Assembly: GCF_019357415.1 (NCBI RefSeq)
Contig: NZ_CP048410.1
Span: 3,374,501 to 3,438,500 of the forward strand
Source of the DNA: Gramella sp. MT6
GTDB lineage: Bacteria; Bacteroidota; Bacteroidia; Flavobacteriales; Flavobacteriaceae
Direction of reading: 5' to 3'
Length of the DNA: 64,000 bases
The notes beneath the pieces are model-generated. The model was not told the DNA's origin and searched no databases. It saw nothing but the letters and a program-made list of their open reading frames with translations. A program made the position numbers and the translations under genes. Positions 42,716-50,650 of this stretch are shown here, piece by piece. The first letter of the stretch is position 1; every line of letters starts with the position of its first letter.

Positions 42716-42721
42716 ATAAAG

Positions 42722-44530
42722 ATGAGCACAGAAACAGCAAATAAAGATCTTCTTCGCGGTGGGCAATTCCTGGTAAAGGAAACCAAGAGCGAAGATATAT
42801 TCACTCCTGAAGATTTTAATGAGGAGCAAATAATGATGCGTGATTCCGTTAAGGAATTCGTAGAACGTGAAATTTGGCCACACAAAGAGGAATTTGAAAA
42901 GAAAAATTACAAATTAACCGAAGAGGTAATGCGTAAGGCCGGGGAACTTGGTTTCCTTGGAGTTGCCGTTCCTGAAGAATATGATGGTCTGGGAATGGGC
43001 TTCGTGTCAACGATGTTAGTATGTGATTATATTTCTGGTGCTACTGGATCTGTTGCTACTGCCTTTGGTGCGCATACAGGAATTGGTACTATGCCAATTA
43101 CTTTGTACGGAACGGAAGAGCAAAAGAAAAAATACGTACCAAAACTAGCTACAGGAGAATGGTTTGGGGCTTATTGCCTAACTGAACCAGATGCAGGTTC
43201 TGACGCCAATTCAGGAAAAACTAAAGCAGTTCTTTCTGATGACGGAAAATATTACAGCATCAGCGGACAGAAAATGTGGATCTCGAATGCAGGATTTGCC
43301 GATGTATTCATCGTATTCGCAAGAATAGAAGATGATAAGAACATTACCGGATTTATCGTTGAAAACGATAAGGAAAACGGAATCAGCTTTGGTGAAGAAG
43401 AAAAGAAATTAGGTATCCACTCTTCTTCTACCCGTCAGGTTTTCTTTAACGAAACTAAAGTTCCTGTAGAGAATATGCTTTCTGAGCGTGGGAATGGATT
43501 TAAAATTGCTATGAATGCCCTGAATATTGGGCGTATCAAATTAGCTGCAGCATCTCTTGATGCTCAGAGAAGAGTGACAGATCTTGCTACGAAATATGCT
43601 AACGACAGGGTTCAGTTTAAAACTCCTATCGCCAAGTTTGGTGCTATCAAGTCTAAATTGGCAGAAATGGCAACTTCAGCATATGTTGGTGAAGCCGCTT
43701 CTTATCGTGCAGCTAAAAATATAGAAGACAGGATCAACATTCGCCTTGAAGATGGGGCTTCTCATTCAGAAGCTGAATTAAAAGGAGTTGAAGAATATGC
43801 AATTGAATGTTCTATACTTAAAGTTGCTTGTTCAGAAGATGTTCAGAACTGTAGTGATGAAGGTATTCAGGTATATGGTGGTATGGGATTCTCTGCAGAT
43901 ACTCCGATGGAATCTGCATGGAGAGATGCTCGTATCGCACGTATCTATGAAGGTACGAACGAGATCAACAGAATGCTTTCTGTAGGAATGTTAGTGAAAA
44001 AAGCGATGAAAGGTCATGTAGATCTTTTAGGTCCGGCAAAAAGTGTTGCTGATGAATTAACTGGAATTCCTTCTATGGAAAAACCAGATTATTCAGAGCT
44101 ATTCGCTGAGGAAAAGGAAATGGTTGCAAAACTTAAAAAGGTATTTTTAATGGTAGCCGGTAGTGCCGTTCAAAAATTCGGACCTGACCTTGAAGAGCAC
44201 CAGCAATTATTACTTGCTGCAGCAGATATCTTAATTGAGATCTATATGGCTGAATCTGGTATCCTTAGAGCTGAGAAGAATGCAAAACGTCTTGGTGAAG
44301 ATGCTCAGAAAGAGCAAATCGCCATGGCTAAATTATACTTATATCACGCGGTAGATATCGTGAATACTAAAGCTAAAGAAGGAATTGGATCTTTTGCTGA
44401 AGGCGATGAGCAACGTATGATGCTTATGGGTCTTAAAAGATTTACTAAGTATACCAACATGCCAAATGTTGTTGAACTTAGAAATACAATTGCTGAAAAA
44501 CTGACTTCAGAAAATAAATATTGTTTCTAG
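42722..44530 (+). CDS. fadE: Acyl-CoA dehydrogenase (FadE-type)
   Basis: This 602-residue FAD-dependent enzyme performs the first oxidation of beta-oxidation. The flavin and substrate sites are seen in CLTEPDAGSDANSGKTKAVL (about 153-172), KMWISNAGFADVFIVFARIE (about 182) and the C-terminal ARIARIYEGTNEINR (about 400), where the Glu is the usual catalytic-base region. A C-terminal extension of about 170 residues follows, as in B. subtilis FadE. Electrons go to an electron-transfer flavoprotein encoded elsewhere. It is the last gene of the marR-fadNAE operon and ends at a strong terminator. Confidence 0.93.
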   Translation: MSTETANKDLLRGGQFLVKETKSEDIFTPEDFNEEQIMMRDSVKEFVEREIWPHKEEFEKKNYKLTEEVMRKAGELGFLGVAVPEEYDGLGMGFVSTMLVCDYISGATGSVATAFGAHTGIGTMPITLYGTEEQKKKYVPKLATGEWFGAYCLTEPDAGSDANSGKTKAVLSDDGKYYSISGQKMWISNAGFADVFIVFARIEDDKNITGFIVENDKENGISFGEEEKKLGIHSSSTRQVFFNETKVPVENMLSERGNGFKIAMNALNIGRIKLAAASLDAQRRVTDLATKYANDRVQFKTPIAKFGAIKSKLAEMATSAYVGEAASYRAAKNIEDRINIRLEDGASHSEAELKGVEEYAIECSILKVACSEDVQNCSDEGIQVYGGMGFSADTPMESAWRDARIARIYEGTNEINRMLSVGMLVKKAMKGHVDLLGPAKSVADELTGIPSMEKPDYSELFAEEKEMVAKLKKVFLMVAGSAVQKFGPDLEEHQQLLLAAADILIEIYMAESGILRAEKNAKRLGEDAQKEQIAMAKLYLYHAVDIVNTKAKEGIGSFAEGDEQRMMLMGLKRFTKYTNMPNVVELRNTIAEKLTSENKYCF

Positions 44531-44551
44531 AAGAAACAATATTTTAAACTG

Positions 44552-44581
44552 AAAAAGCCACCTGATGAGGTGGCTTTTTTT
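44552..44581 (+). terminator. Terminator of fadE
   Basis: A GAAAAAGCCACCT arm and an AGGTGGC plus T-run arm form a stem with a GATG tetraloop. The T-run ends the fad operon. Confidence 0.9.
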
Positions 44582-44689
44582 ATGGAATTTGCAAAAATTC
44601 TAAAAATGTCACAAAAACTTTGTAATAGCGTTAAAGAACCGTAAAAATTTAGATATATTCGGCTCAAATCAAACAAAACCCTATTAATT

Positions 44690-45745
44690 ATGAAAAAAGT
44701 TTTTTTAGGAATGGCTGCCCTTGCCTTCCTTTTTGCTTCTTGTGAGCAAGACCCAGATCAAACCATTTCAAATGAGCAACAAGAAGCTCAGGTAGACATG
44801 AGTGACTTCTATCTTTACACCAATCCTTCAGATGATAAAAGATCTGATAATGCGGCTGAAAAATGTTACAGCATGAAAAACCTTAATCGTCTCCTGAACG
44901 AGAATAAAGGTTTGCATGAAAAAATGTACAATATTGAAAAGAATACGCGTTCAATTCTTGCAAAATCTGAGAACGCGAAAGGTGGAAAACCTGGAACCGG
45001 CGGTGGTGGAACTGAACCACCAGCTACAGATAACCTTGGTATCGTGAACATTCCGGTTGTAGTCCATGTGGTTTATAGCAACTCTCAGCAGAATATCTCA
45101 GACCAGCAGATCAATTCTCAGATAGATGTTCTTAATGCAGATTTTAGAGCAACCAATTCAGATGCCAGTAGCGCCCCTGCAGAATTTGCAGATTTAGTAG
45201 CAGACTCTGAGGTTTCTTTTACTCTTGCAGCAGTGAATCGTCATAGCAATTCAAGGACTGAATGGGGAACCAGAGACGAAGTTAAAGCGGTATATCCTCC
45301 AGTATCACCAGAAACAACTTTAAATATCTGGGTAGCTAATATTGGTGGAGGTATCTTAGGATATGCTCAATTCCCAGGAGGTCCGGCTGCAACTGATGGT
45401 GTAGTGATCTCTCCTCAATATTTTGGGAATACAGGCTATGTTGCTGCTCCTTACGACCAGGGAAGAACTGCGACTCACGAAGTTGGTCACTATTTAAATC
45501 TTCGCCACATTTGGGGTGATGGTAGATGTAGACAAGATGATTTCGTAGCAGATACTCCAGAATCTGATGGTCCAAATTACGGATGTCCTTCTTATCCAAC
45601 TGTTAATTGCAGGTCTACAGATATGACCATGAATTACATGGATTATGTATATGATGAGTGTATGTATATGTTTTCTGAAGGTCAGAAAGCTCGTATGAGA
45701 ACTATCTTTATGGATGGTGGACCAAGAGCAGCCCTTGCTAACTAA
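44690..45745 (+). CDS. M43 (pappalysin-like) zinc metalloprotease lipoprotein
   Basis: This 351-residue secreted peptidase of the MEROPS M43 family has a lipobox FLFASCEQD (Cys18) and a Gly-rich linker (KGGKPGTGGGGTEPP, about 98-112). The catalytic domain carries HEVGHYLNLRH (His263, Glu264, His267, His273), the extended metzincin zinc site, and the Met-turn in TMNYMDYVYDECMYMF. There is no visible T9SS C-terminal domain, so it is likely a surface lipoprotein rather than type IX secreted. It is a single-gene unit framed by two hairpins that share the GCCACCT core. A role in protein degradation or adhesion is inferred. Confidence 0.88.
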   Translation: MKKVFLGMAALAFLFASCEQDPDQTISNEQQEAQVDMSDFYLYTNPSDDKRSDNAAEKCYSMKNLNRLLNENKGLHEKMYNIEKNTRSILAKSENAKGGKPGTGGGGTEPPATDNLGIVNIPVVVHVVYSNSQQNISDQQINSQIDVLNADFRATNSDASSAPAEFADLVADSEVSFTLAAVNRHSNSRTEWGTRDEVKAVYPPVSPETTLNIWVANIGGGILGYAQFPGGPAATDGVVISPQYFGNTGYVAAPYDQGRTATHEVGHYLNLRHIWGDGRCRQDDFVADTPESDGPNYGCPSYPTVNCRSTDMTMNYMDYVYDECMYMFSEGQKARMRTIFMDGGPRAALAN

Positions 45746-45766
45746 TTTAATACTTCAATATATTTG

Positions 45767-45793
45767 GAAAGCCACCTCAAAAGGTGGCTTTCT
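45767..45793 (+). terminator. Terminator of the M43 protease gene
   Basis: GAAAGCCACCT and AGGTGGCTTTC form an 11-bp perfect stem with a CAAA tetraloop. The following T-run is short, so termination efficiency is uncertain. Confidence 0.8.
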
Positions 45794-45866
45794 TGTTTAT
45801 TACCATGGTCTTAACTATTTTTTTTCCAATTTATAGTATCTTACTTTTTAGACCAAATAAATTGAA

Positions 45867-47627
45867 ATGACTTCAGCCAGGACCTCTTTATTATTTTTCA
45901 TATTCCTCCTGAATTATTCCATCAACCATGCCTTTCAACAGGAGAAAGACACCGTCGATCAATCTGAAGATCAGAAATTGCCTTCCAAAGAATTTGTTAT
46001 TCAGGATAGTTCTGCTCTAGGAGAAAATTATCTGGCCTCTTATAATGAGGCATATTACATGAGCGATCGCTGGAATGAAGGAGTTGGTTTCCCACCTGAA
46101 AGGTTTAATCTTCAAACCCCGCAGGCAGCTCTGGAACATTTTATTGTAAATGCGAGAAATGAAGATTTTGAAACTGCAGCATACGCGCTGAATTTCAATT
46201 TACTGCCAAACGACCTTAAGATTTCTGAAGCAGCGATCATAGCTGAAAAATTGAATTTCATCATTAACCAAAGAGTTCCAATTCCCTGGGAAGAACTGTC
46301 TGACAGACCAGACGGGCAGATTGATATAAGCACTTCAACCAATAAAGCGGTAGCGGGTAAACCTAGAAGAAGTATAGACTTTGGAAAGGTAGATATGGAA
46401 AAGAGAGATGTTACCTTTAGACTACAGCGAGTAAAGTTTAAAGAGCACAGTCCAATATGGCTAATATCAGCCCAAACGGTTGAGAATACCGAACGACTCT
46501 ATGATATTTACGGGCCAAGAAAATTAGAAACAATGATGCCTAAATGGATCAGTTTTCAAATTTTCGACGTCCCCGTTTGGAAAATTATAGGAACCCTTTT
46601 TCTTATTTTGCTTGCATACCTTATTTCTAAACTTGTTTCCTTTCTCATAATAAAGATCTTCTCTGGCACCAATAAGTATTGGATAAAGAACATTGCCAAC
46701 AGATTAGCTTCTCCAACTGGCGGCGCCGTTGGAATGCTTGCATTCTATTTACTACTGAATAATCTGATCTCATTTTCCGGACCTCTGGCACGAGGATTCT
46801 ATGCGATCCTTCTTATACTTCTAATTGGAGTATTTACCTGGCTCATTATGCGCCTTATAGATTATGTGATGGATTTTTTCGCCGTTCATAAGATTGGTGA
46901 TATAAATGACGAGGAGAATGAGGAATCCAAGAGAATGCTTACCTATGTCTCTGTTGGCCGTAGGATATTTATTTTTATCGTTTTTATTGCGGGTGGAGCG
47001 GTCATTCTGTCTCAATTCCCCAGCCTTGAAAAACTGGGTATTTCTCTTATGGCTTCTGCAGGAATTGCCACTGTTATTGTTGGTATTGCTGCGCAGGGCA
47101 CTCTCGGAAATATTATTGCGGGAGTACAGATCGCCCTCACTAAACCTGTAAGAATTGGGGACTCAGTGATTATAAAAGATCATTTTGGTTATGTAGAAGA
47201 CCTTACTTTCACTTACATGATCTTAAAAACATGGGATCTTAGAAGGGTTGTTATTCCTTTAAAAACAGTGATCTCAGAAAGTTTTGAAAATCTTTCCATG
47301 ACCAATTCTCAAACTATTGGGGTGGTTGAGGTGTATGCAGATCACAGAATTGATGTTTCAAAGGTCAGGTCAAAATTTGAAGAACTGGTAAAAAATTCAG
47401 ATAAATGGGATGGAGATGAAGACAAAGCTCCCGTAGTCCAGGTAACCGAAATGGATAGTAAATCTATCAAGATTAGATGCCTTTGCAGCGCAAAAGACTT
47501 TCTCACCACCTGGGATATGCATTGTGAATTAAGGGAAAAAATAGTAAAGTATATTGCCGAACTTGAGGATGGTTTCTTCCTAACCAAAGAGCGGGTGGAA
47601 CTGGAGGATAAAAAGAAAACGGAATAG
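45867..47627 (+). CDS. Large MscS-family mechanosensitive channel
   Basis: This 586-residue inner-membrane channel has a signal peptide (about 1-23) and a periplasmic domain (about 24-215) before the transmembrane part. The latter has helices at about 235, 280, 310 and 360, and the pore helix plus MscS beta-domain in LMASAGIATVIVGIAAQGTL and PVRIGDSVIIKDHFGYVEDL (about 395-440). The periplasmic extension separates it from minimal E. coli MscS. It opens on membrane tension to release solutes during hypo-osmotic shock. A second, smaller MscS gene follows after 88 bases. Confidence 0.9.
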   Translation: MTSARTSLLFFIFLLNYSINHAFQQEKDTVDQSEDQKLPSKEFVIQDSSALGENYLASYNEAYYMSDRWNEGVGFPPERFNLQTPQAALEHFIVNARNEDFETAAYALNFNLLPNDLKISEAAIIAEKLNFIINQRVPIPWEELSDRPDGQIDISTSTNKAVAGKPRRSIDFGKVDMEKRDVTFRLQRVKFKEHSPIWLISAQTVENTERLYDIYGPRKLETMMPKWISFQIFDVPVWKIIGTLFLILLAYLISKLVSFLIIKIFSGTNKYWIKNIANRLASPTGGAVGMLAFYLLLNNLISFSGPLARGFYAILLILLIGVFTWLIMRLIDYVMDFFAVHKIGDINDEENEESKRMLTYVSVGRRIFIFIVFIAGGAVILSQFPSLEKLGISLMASAGIATVIVGIAAQGTLGNIIAGVQIALTKPVRIGDSVIIKDHFGYVEDLTFTYMILKTWDLRRVVIPLKTVISESFENLSMTNSQTIGVVEVYADHRIDVSKVRSKFEELVKNSDKWDGDEDKAPVVQVTEMDSKSIKIRCLCSAKDFLTTWDMHCELREKIVKYIAELEDGFFLTKERVELEDKKKTE

Positions 47628-47715
47628 GGCTCGAAAACCTTATAGGTTAAATTTGGCTATCTTCTATCCTTCCGGTAGTATAAACTATAACTTTATGTAA
47701 TAAATTCTTTTAAGC

Positions 47716-48762
47716 ATGCTAGCGATTGAACAGAACATGACCACTTACCTGATCATTGGGATCCTTATTCTCATAATAACTTTCTCCCTGGCTTTTTACA
47801 TCTTAAAGAAAGTTGGAAAAAACCCCAGAAATATCCTGCCTGTAAATTTCGCTCATAAGATCCGTATCCCTTTATTGATCTTCCTCGCTTGTCTCCTTGC
47901 TCAGATCGCGGTTATCAGCGACATTTTTATATTCGAGGCTACAAAAACCATCGTAGGTCATATTAGCATAATTGGGATTATCTTCAGTATTGCCTGGTTT
48001 CTTATCCTTTTATTTAAAGTAGTTAAGAAAAGGATGCTGCGAAAATATGATGTTGGAAGTGCAGATAACCTTAAGGCCAGAAAGGTTTATACACAATATA
48101 TGATCCTTGAAAATATTGTGATTTTTATTATTGTTATCCTGGCGATAGGAATTGCTTTGATGAGTTTTGATAGTATCCGGTCTATTGGAGTAAGCGTACT
48201 TACCTCTGCAGGAATTGCAGGGATCATTATTGGTCTGGCCGCCCAAAAGGCTATTGGTACTCTCCTCGCTGGAATCCAGATAGCCGTAACTCAACCAATC
48301 CGGCTTGATGATGTGGTTATCGTAGAAGGGGAATGGGGTTGGATTGAAGAGATCAACCTTACGTATGTGGTAGTGCGCGTATGGGATAAAAGAAGACTCG
48401 TAGTGCCCACTACTTATTTCATTGAAAAAACTTTTCAGAACTGGACGCGAACTTCTGCTGATATTCTAGGTACCGTATTTCTTTATGTAGACTATGAATT
48501 ACCTGTAGATGCCATTAGAAAAGAGCAAACCAGACTTCTGAATTCAACCGACCTATGGGATGGCAAGGTAGATGTACTTCAGGTTACCAACACCACCGAA
48601 AAATCGGTTGAATTAAGGGTGTTGGTTAGTGCCAAAGATTCGCCTACCGCCTGGGATCTTAGAGTTTACCTAAGGGAGAAATTAATGGAGTTTATTCAAA
48701 ACAATTACCCTCAATCCCTTCCTAAAGCTAGAATTACGATCAATAAGGAAGTTGAAGATTAA
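47716..48762 (+). CDS. MscS-family mechanosensitive channel
   Basis: This 348-residue MscS-type channel has four predicted membrane helices (about 10-30, 50-70, 77-97, 135-155) and the pore and beta-domain signature VLTSAGIAGIIIGLAAQKAI followed by PIRLDDVVIVEGEWGWIEEI. It is paralogous to the preceding channel over about 200 residues (GIAxxIxGxAAQ, WDxRRxVxP), but lacks the periplasmic extension. The start may be the ATG at 47716 or 47737. The stop overlaps the convergent GH15 gene by four bases. Two adjacent MscS valves next to trehalose genes point to osmoadaptation. Confidence 0.88.
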   Translation: MLAIEQNMTTYLIIGILILIITFSLAFYILKKVGKNPRNILPVNFAHKIRIPLLIFLACLLAQIAVISDIFIFEATKTIVGHISIIGIIFSIAWFLILLFKVVKKRMLRKYDVGSADNLKARKVYTQYMILENIVIFIIVILAIGIALMSFDSIRSIGVSVLTSAGIAGIIIGLAAQKAIGTLLAGIQIAVTQPIRLDDVVIVEGEWGWIEEINLTYVVVRVWDKRRLVVPTTYFIEKTFQNWTRTSADILGTVFLYVDYELPVDAIRKEQTRLLNSTDLWDGKVDVLQVTNTTEKSVELRVLVSAKDSPTAWDLRVYLREKLMEFIQNNYPQSLPKARITINKEVED

Positions 48763-50555
48763 TCCTGGAACATCATTCCTTCGGTCGCAATTCCTTTACT
48801 GAAATTTGCTGCAGTTTCAATCAATGCAAGATGCGAATATGCCTGCGGAAAATTCCCCAGCAATCTTTTGGTCTTGAAATCTATATCTTCACTGAATAAT
48901 CCAAGGTGGTTGCTGTAAGACAACAACTGGTCAAACATTTCTCTTGCCTTTTTCTTTTCCCCTATTTTATACAGACTATCTATTAGCCAGAAAGTACAAA
49001 TCGTAAATGAGGAGGTTGGTTTCCCAAAATCGTCATTATTCTTATATCTATACATTAGCCCATCTTCACATAATTCCCTTTCGGTAGCCTGAACCGTACT
49101 TATAAATCTCGGGTCATCGGCTTCAATAAACCCATAAGGTTGCATCAATAAAGTAGAAGCATCAAGGTCTGAAGAGCCATAATATTGAACGTAGGCCTGC
49201 TTATCTTCATTCCAGCCGTTCTTATATATATCTTCATAGATCTCTTCCCTAAGGGCTTTCCAATGGGTGTCATTGATGCCCATTCTTAAGACTTCTCCTA
49301 TCTTTATAGCCCTGTCTATGGCAACCCAGCAAAGGAGTTTTGAAAAAACAAAATGACGATCCTCAGTTCTAAGTTCCCAGATTCCTTTATCTGGTTTCTT
49401 CCAGTTTTCTTCTACGATCATTACGATGCCTCGAACAACCGTCCATAAGGCTTCAGAATTTTCCAAAGAAGTTTCGAACATCAAAAACTGCTGATAGATC
49501 ACTTCCATCAGAATTCCGTAGATATCATTCTGCTTCTGGATATAGGCAGCATTTCCGGTTCGAACCGGCTTTGAGTCCTTATAACCTGAAAGATGATTTA
49601 AAATGTGCTCGGTTAATTCCTTTTCACCATTAATGCCATACATGATCTGTATCTTCTCATCCTTATTAGGGATGATATCGATGATGAATTGAAGGAAATC
49701 CTTGGCAGATTTGATATGTCCAAGCCCTGCCATCACCTTGATCACCATAGATGCATCTCTTATCCAGCAAAAGCGATAATCCCAGTTACGCTCCTCTCCT
49801 ACCGTTTCTGGTAGTGAAGTTGTCGCGGCAGCCAGAACAGCACCAGATTTTTTATAACTCAATGCTTTTAGAACAAGCGCGCTTCGCATGATCTCATTAC
49901 CATAATGAGTATACCTGGTAGTTTTATCGCTCCAGTTCATCCAGTAGACCTTGGTCCTCTGAAATTTTAAATAAGATCTGTCCAGCGTCTGCTCAACCAG
50001 TTTTTCATGGTAACCCACCAGGCAATATTCGTTGCCCTCTAAAGTCACTTCTTTTTGATCAAGAATATCCTGCAGGTTAAAACTTGAATAGAAATAAGCT
50101 GAATCATATTTACCTTCCTTAGTGAAACTTTTAATATAATCTCCTTTATGCTCGTTGTAAGTCTTCTCCTTTGCAAAATCCAATTTTGGATCATACTTAA
50201 TAGTAAATTTTGGTTTACCACCAATGAGCCTGAAGAATCTTATAATATCTGGTGGAGCGTAATATGAACCATCTTCCCTTGGATATCTCGGCATGAAATC
50301 TATTAACTGAAAAGAGTCAGTTCCATTATCAAAAACAGTACTTAATATATTAGTTTCCCAAAGGTATTCCTGTTTAATCGTATATTCATCATCAATAAGT
50401 ATCTCAAAACTACCGCCTATTTTCTCATCGAGAATTTTGGCGAACATAGCTGAAGAGTCAAAATTAGGCATGCAGCACCAGTCCAGAGAGCCCGTTTTTG
50501 AAATTAAAGCAGCGCTTTTACAGTTACTTATTATACCATAGTCAAGGTTATCCAT
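48759..50555 (-). CDS. Glycoside hydrolase family 15 (glucoamylase/trehalase-like)
   Basis: This 598-residue GH15 protein has an N-terminal beta-sandwich linked to an (alpha/alpha)6 barrel. It begins YGIISNCKSAALISKTGSLD and shows NWDYRFCWIRDASMVIKVMA near residue 265, the hallmark of bacterial GH15 enzymes, with the second catalytic Glu probably in NHLGLFSEDID near 565. Family members include glucoamylases, dextran glucosidases and the GH15 trehalases of actinobacteria and archaea. No signal peptide is present, so it acts in the cytoplasm. It is divergent from otsAB (95 bases between starts), which suggests trehalose or glycogen turnover; trehalase activity is inference. Confidence 0.88.
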   Translation of the reverse strand: MDNLDYGIISNCKSAALISKTGSLDWCCMPNFDSSAMFAKILDEKIGGSFEILIDDEYTIKQEYLWETNILSTVFDNGTDSFQLIDFMPRYPREDGSYYAPPDIIRFFRLIGGKPKFTIKYDPKLDFAKEKTYNEHKGDYIKSFTKEGKYDSAYFYSSFNLQDILDQKEVTLEGNEYCLVGYHEKLVEQTLDRSYLKFQRTKVYWMNWSDKTTRYTHYGNEIMRSALVLKALSYKKSGAVLAAATTSLPETVGEERNWDYRFCWIRDASMVIKVMAGLGHIKSAKDFLQFIIDIIPNKDEKIQIMYGINGEKELTEHILNHLSGYKDSKPVRTGNAAYIQKQNDIYGILMEVIYQQFLMFETSLENSEALWTVVRGIVMIVEENWKKPDKGIWELRTEDRHFVFSKLLCWVAIDRAIKIGEVLRMGINDTHWKALREEIYEDIYKNGWNEDKQAYVQYYGSSDLDASTLLMQPYGFIEADDPRFISTVQATERELCEDGLMYRYKNNDDFGKPTSSFTICTFWLIDSLYKIGEKKKAREMFDQLLSYSNHLGLFSEDIDFKTKRLLGNFPQAYSHLALIETAANFSKGIATEGMMFQD

Positions 50556-50650
50556 AAATCTAAAAATTCTTATAAATCAATTGCTGTCTAAAATGATTTT
50601 CGGAAATTTAGTAAAAATCAAATTCGTCACAACAGCATTTACATATAATT

